Source: Paramarasmius palmivorus
Lineage: Eukaryota; Basidiomycota; Agaricomycetes; Agaricales; Marasmiaceae
Direction: 5' to 3'
DNA length: 64,000 bases
NCBI GenBank assembly: GCA_037176845.1
Contig: JAYKXP010000047.1
Location: forward strand, 1 to 64,000
A program made the position numbers and the translations under genes. The notes below the pieces were generated by a model, which had not been told where the DNA came from, made no database searches, and saw only the letters and a program-made list of their open reading frames with translations. Of this stretch, positions 1 to 10,439 are shown piece by piece. Every line of letters starts with the position of its first letter. The stretch's first letter is position 1.

Positions 1-155
1 GCACAGACGAGCTATGACCAAAAGTGGGTTTGATTAGGCTTGGGTTTCATTCTATTTAGCGGGCACACATGCTACGGGAGACGAGCAATCATGGTTTGAT
101 CTAAGATTCATTTGGTATGGAACTCTTTTGCCATGTACACTCGAGAAAGGTAAAT

Positions 156-156
<1 letters not shown>

Positions 157-213
<57 letters not shown>

Positions 214-262
214 AAAATATATATATATATATATAAGGGGGGGGGGGGGGGGGGGGGGGGGG
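157..262. repeat. Low-complexity poly-G / (TA)n / poly-G tract
   Basis: A run of about 55 G is followed by an alternating TA stretch and a second G run of about 25. The proline- and glycine-rich ORFs across it are artefacts of the tract. It resembles the block at 13374-13650 and may be a read or assembly artefact rather than genomic sequence. Confidence 0.85.
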
Positions 263-429
263 TATTTGAGTGTATCTCCGATGAAATCCTGTTTAAAATC
301 CCTCAAAGAAGCAGCAACTGCCTGTGATTATCAAGCTGAAAACGACAAGATTGTCCAAGGTAAACAAGCGCACCGATTCTCGTTCACAAGTGATGCATCC
401 ATAAAGCAGGAAATCTTTGGAGTACTTTG

Positions 430-760
430 AGTGGTTTGAGGAAATCGATTCGATTTGGAACAGGTTAGTCGACATACGGAGATATAGGAGCTTCATCGTT
501 GGAGTCATTCGTGGAGTACCTACAATTGTTGTAGTATGAGCTTCCCCGCACTAGATCTTTGGATTTAATAGTTCATTTTATTTCTTGAGTCTGAAATATT
601 AATCTTGTCGCTTCGGTATCATATCAGACTGGGGTTCAAAAAGATGAAAAGGATCAGTGCTTGATAGAAGTAAGGAGACCTGGACTGATATATCGCGGCC
701 TTCGGCGATGAAATGATGACGCTGGCGAGTATCGGATCCCTCGCTGATAGAACCATTCAT
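430..760. repeat. Diverged duplicate of the segment at 8130-8805
   Basis: Several anchors occur in the same order in both segments: TTTGGAAC, then TAGTCGA-ATACGGAGA, then CGTTGGA followed by TTCGTGG, then GATAGAAGTAAGGAGA with CTGGACTGA, then GGCGATGAA. The second copy has extra sequence between anchors. No intact ORF is shared, so this is probably the remnant of a duplicated gene or repeat of unknown nature. Confidence 0.5.
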
Positions 761-3700
761 TTTGTTATGGGTACTTCGGACCTTTCGGATTGGTTTCGGA
801 GGAAGTGCGTAACCCTAACCCAAGCCAGTAGCAAACGAGTTGAATTGGTCATCCGGGCAGGCTTTCTTCTCAACCCCCATCATCTCTCGCTGTACCATCT
901 CCATCTTCCATCGATGACTATTTCCAGGCATACGAGAGGTGTTATAGGGCTATTTGGGGGGAATAGGACGCTAGGATGAATAGTGAGTGAATTCGACAGT
1001 GCTTTTTAATGATCTGATTACATCTCCGTAGATCGATAACGCAATTCGAGACAGAAGACGAGGATTCAGGGGGCCGTAGCTGTGGGTGCAAACATGCATA
1101 CTGTGGATGTTCATTGTAGGGAGGGGCGTGTGTCATGCTCGACGTCAGGGAACTCGAGAGGTGCGTATCTCTCCATTCTATTACACACTATGTACTTTGC
1201 TCATTGTCATAGCGTCCTGGTACGTTCTGGCCGACTAAGACGGAGAAGTCTGTTCAAACGCGCTGGGTAGATCTTCGAGTCATTTGGAACAACCGTAGAA
1301 GTTTCACCCTTCTTCAGTGTCATGAGGCTTGTTCTCGATAACCATTTGATCTACAGGCTAGCACATCATATCTCGTCTCTTGCCCGCCCACTTTCAAGTC
1401 GCACGCCAATCTAGACACGATAGCAACCACCGCCCGCACCTTGCAAAAGTCGCTCGCTCTGGAGTCGTACGCCATACCTCCGAGCTCCAGCTCGCACCGT
1501 CACCTGTTTGTTCTCTTGAATCAAAATGCACCTATCCCTCTTCTCAAACCCTTTCCGTCGAGGTGGCCTCATCTTCCGTTCAGCTCGGAAAGCGGGAATT
1601 GTTTGTCGGTTTGCAGCCCTATTCGCTCTGCTTGGTCAATCACTGACGATAAATTCCCTTCCAAAGCGACTCTTCCACCCTACCTCCCACGCTTATATGA
1701 ACAAGGCTCCCACGCTCAGCCGTTCAACCTCTCCAGTTACAAGAAGATAATGCTCCCACCCTCCATCCCCCGTCGTACTGACAAGGACACACCCAACCTA
1801 CCGCCTTCACATTTGTGGTTTTGCTCCGCCGGGTCTTTCTCTTTCGTTTATCCCTGTTGCTCTTCTTCTCTTCGCTCGCGCCTCACGTTCTTCGGGTGTA
1901 CACCCTGCTTGCCCCTTGTGGGGGGTGCACGTTACCCCCTTCCTCCCTCGTCACCCACGTCTACATGTGTTATTGGGATATGATTTTACTCTCATTTTCC
2001 ACTCATCTTCTGTTTTGCTCTCGATGTGCTCCGGAACTCGTCTGCTCATTTCCTGTTTTGTATCGTTTTCGATACTATCCTCGCAGTGCCGGTGCGAGTT
2101 GACAACGTGTATTACAGATAATACCATTGCGTTACTTCCATCCTATTTCATTTCGCGTGACTTCGGAGTGTAGGGTAATTATGGGTGTAGATCTATAAGG
2201 TCATATAGGCACCAGTGTCGGCGGGACACATTGATGCAACGCTTTTTTGTGAGCAAGCACCCGGGCCCCAGTCCGCCTTGTTTCTTACTGTCTAGGTGTT
2301 CCTTTAATGAATGGACTACCCATGATGGCGACTCGGAGTGCCTACTCGTACCTCCTTGCTCAACATTGTTCTGTCCTACAGAACCTGGGGAATATCACGC
2401 GCGTACAGGAAAGGGTTCTGGGTAAGTACATGTCCTGTTCTTCAGACCCATACCCACAATCTCTTACTTTGATCGAAGCGTGCCTAGTTCGATATCTTCG
2501 ATTATTGTCCTACTGAACGTTAATGGGAAGACATTACGGATAAAGCACCTGTTCTGCCATTCGCCGCCAAAGAAAAACAAAGTAATGCGCTTTCAGATCT
2601 CAGTACGATCTTAGCGCGGGCAGAATTATGAGATAACAATGCCGATTTGGTGTTATAAGGTGTGTACAGAGGAAAGGTTGAGTCGACTCTCGACATCGGG
2701 GGTGGAAAGGTACTCTGCTTGAGCGCTCATCTTTGATAATATCCAGACAAACCCACATCCAAATACTAAGCACGTTATTTTGGGGTCCCTGAACTGTCAA
2801 TCTCTTCGCAACATTTTCCAACATCGCCCATTCCGCGTCTTCGTCACAGCTACGATTCTGTTTTCATCTCTGCTTTTCCCCTTCATGGTCGCTTCGTGCC
2901 TCGCCGTGAACGAGTTAGACGATTACGGTGATAGCAAGTTGCAATAGAATCCCATTCATCGTGGTTCTATTTCCGGGAGTATAGCGCTGTTAAAGCACCC
3001 TGTACTGCATCGATCAATGGAGTTCGTTTCCGTTTTGATGACAAAGGGTTGGAAACACTTCGGTACCGTGTACAGTCCCTATCCTAGAATTTCCGTGCGC
3101 TAAAAGCTACACCATTAAACTATCGCACCCTCAAAGCGCTGAAGGCGCTAGGTTGTTGATGAACTTGACTGAAACACTTACGACATGCTAGAAACCGCGC
3201 GCCCATCCTCGAGGATGCATCACTGTCAAACGATCTTTACCCCAAAATGAACACCCGATCTTTCTGCACTGAAGCGCTGATCCCCTAGCAATCAGCCTTC
3301 AGGATCAAAGACTCACACGCGGGAATAGTGACTGGCGACGAGGCAGACAAGAGGAATACTGTCAAACTTTAGTTTGTATCACATCGTCGTAATTCGGTGG
3401 CAAATCATTGATAACAGTCCCTTCTCCTCGCGCTTCCCCTTCGAGTTTGACTATTTCATTGCACACGGCGAGTGCTCTCCAAAAGTTATCAGTATCAACA
3501 CGAATGAGCGCCTGCCTTTGTGGAGCTGAAGGGAAAGTTTATTGACAACGACTGTATTACCTACAGCACTTTTCCGGCAAATTAGTTATAAGAAATGGGT
3601 ACTGCATGTATTCCCCATCTTCGCTCCGTGTTACGTCCATTCTGACATCGTGACGCTCCTTCACATTCTAGGGCTTTTGTTTGGTTACCATTGCTCTTAC

Positions 3701-4170
3701 GAATATCAAGGGCTACATCAGGGTGGGATACTCTAGTAATCGGAAACGTCAACCCTTCGACGGTTTCAATATGGATGATTGAATAGTGCTCGTTATTCAA
3801 TGGCATCAAGCTTCCGAATTGTCCACCAAGCATATACTCGTATATTCCCAGATCCAGCTTCCGGTGTTTGCGCGCTGAGAATGATAGTCAGGCGAACACA
3901 TCCAAACGTTGCTCAGGGAACCTCCCCAGGCTTAGTGCATCTGTGTCTTCTTGAAAAACGTGCATCACTAGATGTAGATCCCATAGAAGGTATATGCTTT
4001 ACATGCTTCGTTGTAGGTATAGTGAGCAAAGGCTAATTCTTTCCGTATAATACTATAAACGTGTCCCCAATTGTTTTGTTGTTCTCGCTGGAGGTCCATT
4101 GGATGATAATTGTTTGTGTATTTAGGTGCATTCATTTGAACAGTTAGAAGATGAGTGGGCGGCGGCGCCG
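761..4170. other. No recognisable gene
   Basis: This stretch holds only short overlapping ORFs on both strands, and none has a recognisable domain or a convincing exon chain. 1380-2170 is pyrimidine-rich on the plus strand, which opens several frames by composition alone. 2520-3540 is stop-rich in all frames. I see no tRNA or structural RNA here. Confidence 0.5.
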
Positions 4171-4314
4171 ACGATCTGATGATGTCGCGACGTAATTTAC
4201 CGCCGTGGTTAACTGTAACTGGCATTAAACAGAAATGGTTGAAATGAAATCCAAGGAACGCATGTAAGTAACGTTACTTACATGCCTTACGTGAATTTTA
4301 TAACGACCAACAGA
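4171..4314 (+). repeat. Left terminal inverted repeat
   Basis: It begins ACGATCTGATGATGTCGCGA and pairs with 4825-4968 with about four mismatches. The nested palindrome means each arm could also fold on itself. Confidence 0.85.
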
Positions 4315-4824
4315 TCACAGTCGTCTCATCATGATCAGCAAACGGGCAAACGCTTTTACAGCTTTTACAGCACTTCAGGGCAACTTCTTTGGCCTCTGTA
4401 TACTACTATTCAGCGCGAGACTTATCTATAATACATGATTTGGCCACCATTGAGGACCCTGAATATTGCCATAGTCGTTTTGAGCATGATCGACCACGGG
4501 AAACAATGGATAAAAAATGTAGTTTCTGCCAAAAGGGACGCCTGCCGCTTGTGACTTTCCTCCTTTTTTGGGCATGTTTACCCCTGAAAAAGCGAAAAAA
4601 GCCACATAAAAGTGACGAAAAAGAATTTGCGCAAATGAAGAGACGGCAGCATGCGAACGAGTGCATGGATTCGAGCGATGCGGAAGTCGACATGGGGACG
4701 TGCAGGTGTTATCCAGATCTCGAACAGCCTTTTATGGAGACTTGAACGAGTCGACCCACTCGGAAAGTAACATCACCGTAAATCGTAACTGTAAGGCCGG
4801 CAAAAGCATGGGACGACGGTGATC

Positions 4825-4968
4825 TCTGTTGGTCGTTATAAAATTCACGTAAGGCATGTAAGTAACGTTACTTACATGCGTTCCTTGAATTTCATTTCGA
4901 CCATTTCTGTTTAATGCCAGTTACAGTTAATTACGGCGGTAAATTACGTCGCGACATCATCAGATCGT
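4825..4968 (-). repeat. Right terminal inverted repeat
   Basis: Reverse complement of 4171-4314, about 97% identical. It ends in CATCATCAGATCGT at 4968. Confidence 0.85.
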
Positions 4969-5170
4969 AGTATTCGTTGGTTCCCGTTATTCACGAATCC
5001 GAAAACTGCTGTAATAATATCTTCCCGGTATCAATAGTTTCAGATGGTTTCGTAGCTGCAAACTTGAAGGCATTGCAAAACACAGCCTTGGGTGAGAATA
5101 CAAAATCAGCTAAAACTTAGTGTCCAACACTTGTCCCCTAACTTCCCCTGCCAACCAAGGTCCTTAAACA

Positions 5171-5849
5171 ATGGAATTTTCAGTGTTTCCCCTATGCTCG
5201 ACATTAGTATTCGTCATGTTTTACGGTACGATAATTGTGTATTTGGTGGGTATGTTACTCAAAGTTCCTCTTCTAGGTTGCTACGTAGGGTTTTCTTTGT
5301 CCCGCGCGCGCCATCTCATCATGGGTAAAAAGGACAAATGCCGAACACAGGTTCCAATTCTTATCCTTCTACTGATACTGATAACGATCGGACTTGTGCT
5401 GCGTCTTATCCTACTATTTATGCTGCATCGGGAATTGACATTCAGCCGGCATCTCACAATCCGCAGGCTCTTCGCGGGCATGATGTTTGTGCGTGATCTG
5501 TTAACATCTCATTCTGCTGGAACTGAAATTTACAACAGATACTTGGAGTATTCTATGGTACGATTGAATGCATCATGGTCTTCTCACTAACATCTCTCTC
5601 AGGGTCATATGGATCACTTATTGTCCATTACATTTACATCTCAAATAACCCTTGGAGCTGGAAGATTATACTTCCTTTAACTATTCTTATCGTGGCGACA
5701 GCGAGTGTCACAATTCACTTCATGGAGATAAAAATTCTCAACAGAACCAGCTACATGCAATTCGGATACACGCTACGGGGTTTAGCATTGGTATAGTTGC
5801 CTTGATTTGGGCCTGCAGCTTACTGAAATCTCATATTACTGCTACAGGA
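5171..5849 (+). pseudogene. Partial polytopic membrane-protein gene
   Basis: This is a related but incomplete copy of the membrane gene that follows. The first exon (5171-5557) encodes hydrophobic segments around MFYGTIIVYLVGMLL and VPILILLLILITIGLVLRL, matching the position of transmembrane segments 1-2 of the downstream gene. A likely intron (5558-5602) leads to a segment reading SYGSLIVHYIYISNN, then IILPLTILIVATASV, then YTLRGLAL. A further candidate intron (about 5790-5849) could add GTLYGIVTMSLMAAI, but that exon overlaps the next gene in another frame. The two main exons do not join in one frame with the splice sites I see, so I call it broken. It could instead be a real gene with unusual splicing. 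Confidence 0.4.
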
Positions 5850-7222
5850 AGTTGGGACACTCTATGGTATAGTGACTATGTCATTGATGGCAGCGATAAC
5901 CTGTTCATTGAACCAGGTATATATGCAGCACTGTTCGGACAATGCATATACATTCTGGTCAAGCACGGAAAAAATAACCACAAGAACCACATCCTTCTCC
6001 TCTCCTTTATGTTTGCACTGATAACATTGGGCACTGTTATTATCAATTTCATGGAGACCTTGAAAATTCAAGTCAAGATGTAAGTGGGATCCGTTCAATT
6101 GAGAACTTTCATTAAGCCTTTGGATAGGTCCCCCATGATCAGAATGATTTTATTGTTTCTCTTGAAGTAAGAAACTACTGCTCATAATCCTTCATCTAAT
6201 AAGATAAAGAGCAGTGCAACTGCCGATGCGATAATGGTAAGATATGCTAGTCACCATCTCCAATCTTGGCTGATGACACCGTGATTAGATATGGCGATGC
6301 TATGTTGTATGGGGAAGAAGACGATGGATAATGATTCTACCTGGATGCTTGTGTTTTACAAATCACGGTTGGTCCTTGCTTGTGGGACGGACTCGAAATT
6401 AATTGACTGTTCACAGTGCTCGCATTATTTGTGATCATCCGTTATCACGGGGGTTGGGAGTTTCTCGGTCTAGAGACGAATAACAACCCTGTTGACAGAC
6501 CGCCAAACATGAGTTGGTGGAAATGGATTGAAACCACGTATTCATCCAACTATAGCACGTGTGCGCTATACTTTGGCATGGCATTCACAAACGCATTTAT
6601 AACATGTATGATAGGTGAGCTGAAAATCAGCCTTGCTAAGTGATTTGCTGACAAATATGTTGTAGCTGGACGTGTCTTTTACATCTCACATAAAGCGAGA
6701 GAAGTCCTGGGCTTGCAAAGCAGGAAAATGTATCGCCTTGTCATTGCTATTACGTGAGTTTACAATTCTCTTCTACGAGCGAGAGCCTCTGATCAACCTC
6801 TACAAAGCCTCGAGTCGGGTATGATGTACTCTCTTATACTTGTCATATTTGCTGCAGTGTCAGCTAATATTATCGGTATAAATGTTGGTCAGGTCCGGGT
6901 GCACGGCGGTTATGTTCCATATAATCCAGATCTTGATGGAGTGGTCATCTCTGCTTCTGTTATTCAAAATGCAGTAATCTATGTACTGGTAAGTCTCAAC
7001 CAGGCTTTAATGGCTAGTATAGAATTGACACTATAACAACAGGGAATTTCGCAGATTTTGATCATCGTGCGTATTGCCTTGGGTCTCAGCCATTCCAGCG
7101 TAGATGAAGCAGTGTCGACCATGCGAGGTGCTGAGGCCAATTCCCAGTCCACAGTCACGGGAACCATGGGCACAGTCCTCGATATATCCCCAGATAACCA
7201 ACCAAGGCCTGGAGATGTATAG
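5850..7222 (+). CDS. Fungal seven-TM-like membrane protein, multi-exon
   Basis: The exon chain from about 5850 to the stop at 7220-7222 recovers a multi-pass protein of a family common in Agaricomycetes; its function is not known to me. Readable blocks in order: IYAALFGQCIYILVKHGK and HILLLSFMFALITLGTVII (TM1-2); SSATADAIM then IWRCYVVWGRRRWIMILPG, the family's signature; LALFVIIRYHGGWEF; MSWWKWIETTYSSNYS; AGRVFYISHKAREVLG; LESGMMYSLILVIFAAV; and GISQILIIVRIALGLS near the C-terminus. Well-supported exons are 6289-6367, 6417-6614, 6666-6753, 6808-6988 and 7043-7222, all in compatible phases. The start codon and the two exons near 6128-6236 are uncertain. It probably sits in a cellular membrane. 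Partial copies lie on both sides. Confidence 0.65.
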
Positions 7223-7344
7223 ATATTGAGTAGATTAGATATCCCTGGATCCAGCTCGATGGTTAAACAGTTGTTGATATTAATATTGGTTTGAGGGATA
7301 AATGCCTGTGTCACTAGAAGATGTGGACGAGTTTCAAACTAGGA

Positions 7345-7720
7345 GAATGTATTGTCTCTGAGTTGCTATATTACGTGCGTTCATAGTTCCTCACAAGCGC
7401 CAGCTTCTGATCATCGATCAACCCCTACAAAGCCTCGAGTCGGGTATGATATATTCCATTATACTCATATTCGCAGCGGTGTCATGACAAGTCCCAACCC
7501 GGGCTTTGATATGGTATACGAGATTAACCCATGCTACACCAACAGGGACTTTGATCGTTCTGCGTATTGTGTTGGGTCTCAGCCATTTAACTGTAGATGA
7601 AGCAGCTTTAACAATGTGAGCTATCGAGGCTCAATCAAATTCGACAGGCACAGATATCTTGGGCACATTACTCGATACATCTCCAAATAACCGAGCAAAG
7701 TCTGGCGAGGTCGTACATTT
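7345..7720 (+). pseudogene. 3'-end duplicate of the membrane-protein gene
   Basis: This segment repeats the last two or three exons of the gene ending at 7222, with many changes. It has the same CTCGAGTCGGGTATGAT exon start, a shortened hydrophobic exon, and a final exon reading the equivalent of TLIVLRIVLGLSHLTVDEAA in place of the intact copy's last exon. Internal deletions and stops remove the reading frame. It is a tandem 3' relic with no 5' half. Confidence 0.7.
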
Positions 7721-8817
7721 GATTGAGAATGATCCAATGTAATCATAGACTCCGCCATTTTCATTGCGTCTAATCAACTACCTCAGTGAGAAAGGAAAGG
7801 CTGAGTTGCTTACAGCATAGCTAAGAACAAGAATCCGATACTTAGGGCCGAGGACAAGCGGCAGAGCCCGCTACTAATTATGTACACCCCGAAACATCCA
7901 GCTATACAGATGTACCAGATTCCGCACGGGCAGGCAAACGTTGAGTGCTTGAGCGAGCATCCACATTTTTCGCTGGGGAATCAAGGCTAGTACTTCGAGG
8001 CTCGAGGAGTTCAAGAACATAGCAAAGTGATTGAATGGCTGCAGTAGACTGTAGCCAGCAATGATAGCTCAGCGCTCAACCATGACGACTAAGCTACCCA
8101 TACCTAGAGAGCTGTCAAGCAGGAAGCTGATTCACTTTGGAACGGCCTGGGGCTAGTCGAGATACGGAGAATATACACTTTGATTTCGGAGAAAGAGCTG
8201 CAACGTTGGACTTCTTCGTGGTGTATCTACGATGCCTTGGATACTCAGATCGCTCGGGAGAACACCTGATAATGCACCGGAGTTTGAGTGGAGACTGAAT
8301 GCTTTGACCAGGTGACGCAATGTTAATTTACTGGGACGTTACGGCTCATAACGGACGGCGAATGAGATTGAGGTGAACCAGTAGGAGTCGAAGGTGACGG
8401 GTTGCATGATAGCACTGCATCAAGGAAGGAGCTACAAGCAATATGACTCGCGCCATGCGAATCTGCCGAAGTAATAGCGAGCTTATGACCGACACAACCT
8501 ACAGATATATAAACAAGCATTATGATGGTGAATAACGATGAGGTGTACAGAGTTTACCGTAGTTTGACCTTCACTACACCAGGGCATTGGATCTGGTAAT
8601 CTATAAACATTCCTGGATCTGAGATCTCTGTGTCCTCTATCTTCGTAGCTTCAGTACTTATCGTGTGAGACGGGGTACGAAAATTCGAGAAGATCGAATG
8701 ATAGAAGTAAGGAGATCTGGACTGAAAGATTGCGGCATACAAGTTGTGGCCTATGCTATCTAGGCGATGAAGGATGACGGCGAAGAGTCTCTCGCTGCTG
8801 AGATTCTGTGACGTTAT
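7721..8817. other. No intact gene; contains copy 2 of the 430-760 duplication
   Basis: From about 8130 to 8805 this stretch is a diverged copy of 430-760. A minus-strand chain (8800 to 8323) can be read as a short protein with one intron, but I recognise no domain. The upstream edge of the retrotransposon (8818) cuts this segment. Confidence 0.45.
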
Positions 8818-8963
8818 TCCGAGATAAGCCGGAGCCTGCGGAGGCTTATCAGAGGATAAGGAAAGTGTGAGGAGATGAGCGCGCACACCTGACGGGTTGA
8901 CGCGCGTCTTGCCTTCGACACTCATCTCCTCGCTGCCTCCTCTACTTCTTTCGCATTTTCGTT
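8818..8963 (+). repeat. Split direct repeat A1
   Basis: 146 bp beginning TCCGAGATAAGCC. It contains internal inverted repeats (GATAAGCC with GGCTTATC, and GAGGAGATGAG with CTCATCTCCTC) that could form hairpins. It ends 18 bp before the Gag-like ATG at 8982, so it probably carries the 5' untranslated region or promoter. Confidence 0.85.
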
Positions 8964-8981
8964 CCCACTATATCACCCACC

Positions 8982-10430
8982 ATGTCTCAACATGATTTAC
9001 AAGACCTCATGGAACGCACGACCTCGATGAAGGACCCGGATCGTCAACGACGGACTCATAGTGACGAGGCAGCTATTACATTCATTAAATCTCTCTCTTT
9101 GAGAGAAAAGTTCGAGATGAATGCCAGGATACGTGAGGAGAATTCAGCCAGAAGAAGGAAGACGCTGGAACACGCCAGGGACCCGACAAAACCTGCAGGT
9201 TCACCGGTCGCCTCGTACGTGGACATCACCAGTGAAGAATGGGGTCAGATTGTCGAGTCAAAGAGTTTATTTGAGAGGTTGAAGATTTATATGTCAGATA
9301 CGGTCCTGGCTAGGGTCAAGAAGTGGATAGGTTTCGAAGGACAAAGGGCTGAGAATATGCCTCAAACCGGTTCCGAGAGGTATATGCACACTCAAACTAT
9401 TCACCCCGGATAGTCGAAAAACCTTATCAAGTCCAGCACATTTCGACCATCACAATTCCAAGGAGCTCAAGCGTCTCCATCTCGTCGACAAGCCTTCCCC
9501 TTTCCCAACTCACCGATACCAACCTCAAGATCTTCCTTGAACGCGAGACGCAGATTCCTGTTGTCAAGAAAAACCACATTGGACAATACCAAAGTTTCAG
9601 TTCTCAGTCTTGACTGGATTGTAAGGATTGAAGATCCCCAAGAACACCCAATGGACGGCATTTCCTATCCCACAGTACGTACGGGGCCTCTGCCAACTAC
9701 ATGCGACAAACCCTCCAGGAGATGGACCCGGATGGTAAAACAGGGAAACAGGCTAGGTGGGCGGAGCAGCATTTCGCGTTCTTTGTAGTTCAGAAGGACG
9801 CCGAAGAACTGTATCCTTTCTGGAAGAAGAAGGAGTTCGAACTTCGTATGATTCGTTTCAGCAGGGATCCGGTTGCTTTCGACATCAACCAATACCATAC
9901 CATTTTTGGAACCACCGCCGTACCGCTCTGGGACAAAATAGGCCGTCAAGGGATCGTACCACCTTTTTCTACACCTTCCAACCCTCCTTCCATCCTTCCT
10001 CATCCCACACCTCCTCGTCTCATTCTCAGGCTTCCCCGCGGCGTCCCAAGGCTTCCAACGGCCCGCTACAACTCCTTACCAAGCAGCCCTTTTCAGGGTG
10101 GCAGTGCGGCGAACTCCTCGGCGCATCACTGCCTCGTAATGTTCAGAACGAGGACACGGGATCCGTTCACACCCTGAAGACAAACCGTCACTTTGGGCCT
10201 CCGTTGAAGTGGCGAGCTCATCGCTCCAAAGGGCGCCCACGCCGGAAAGACAATATGCATCAATTTCAAATGTCTCAGGGCATAAACAGGCGAAGGAATT
10301 GCTCACAGTTGCAAGCGAGCACACATCTGCTCCTTCTGCGGATTCACCTCCCACCATGCACTCTCTTGGACATGCCGAGCTCGACCTGCCGATGCCAACT
10401 AAGCTGGACAACAGCTTCAAGTCTTCAAAA
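8982..10430 (+). pseudogene. Gag-like region of the YR retrotransposon
   Basis: The ATG at 8982 opens a 143-codon ORF (MSQHDLQDLMERTTS...) ending at 9413. It is followed by pieces in shifting frames, including a block near 9700-9950 (MRQTLQEMDPDGKTG, then WAEQHFAFFVVQKDAEEL, then FWKKKEFELRMIRFSRDP) that is characteristic of the Gag-like protein of this element class. Near 10250-10380 a cysteine/histidine-rich stretch reads CINFKCLRA, then HICSFCGFTSHHAL, a zinc-knuckle-like nucleic-acid-binding segment. Stops and frame changes separate these blocks, so no full-length protein is encoded. Confidence 0.7.
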
Positions 10431-10439
10431 GCCGGCCTA

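Larger units (their letters stand above)
4171..4968. mobile_element. 798-bp element with 144-bp terminal inverted repeats
   Basis: The left arm (4171-4314) and the reverse complement of the right arm (4825-4968) match at about 140 of 144 positions. Each arm contains a perfect 26-bp palindrome centred on AACGTT (about 4259-4284 and 4855-4880). The interior of about 510 bp has a small plus-strand ORF (to 4745) with a CSFCQKG motif and a lysine-rich stretch, but no transposase. I see no target-site duplication at these ends, so the true boundary may lie slightly outside, or the element may belong to a class without one. Non-autonomous DNA transposon is the simplest reading. Confidence 0.8.

Noticed and set aside
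52..430. Proline-rich and glycine-rich ORFs on both strands
   Set aside because: They exist only because of the poly-G/TA tract; no other coding signal.
1380..2173. Overlapping Ser/Leu-rich ORFs of up to 180 codons
   Set aside because: Three frames are open at once in pyrimidine-rich DNA, as expected from composition; no domain or splice pattern supports one.
3085..3125. tRNA-like stretch (CTACACCATTAAACTATCGCAC)
   Set aside because: No acceptor stem, D-arm or T-arm could be paired around it.
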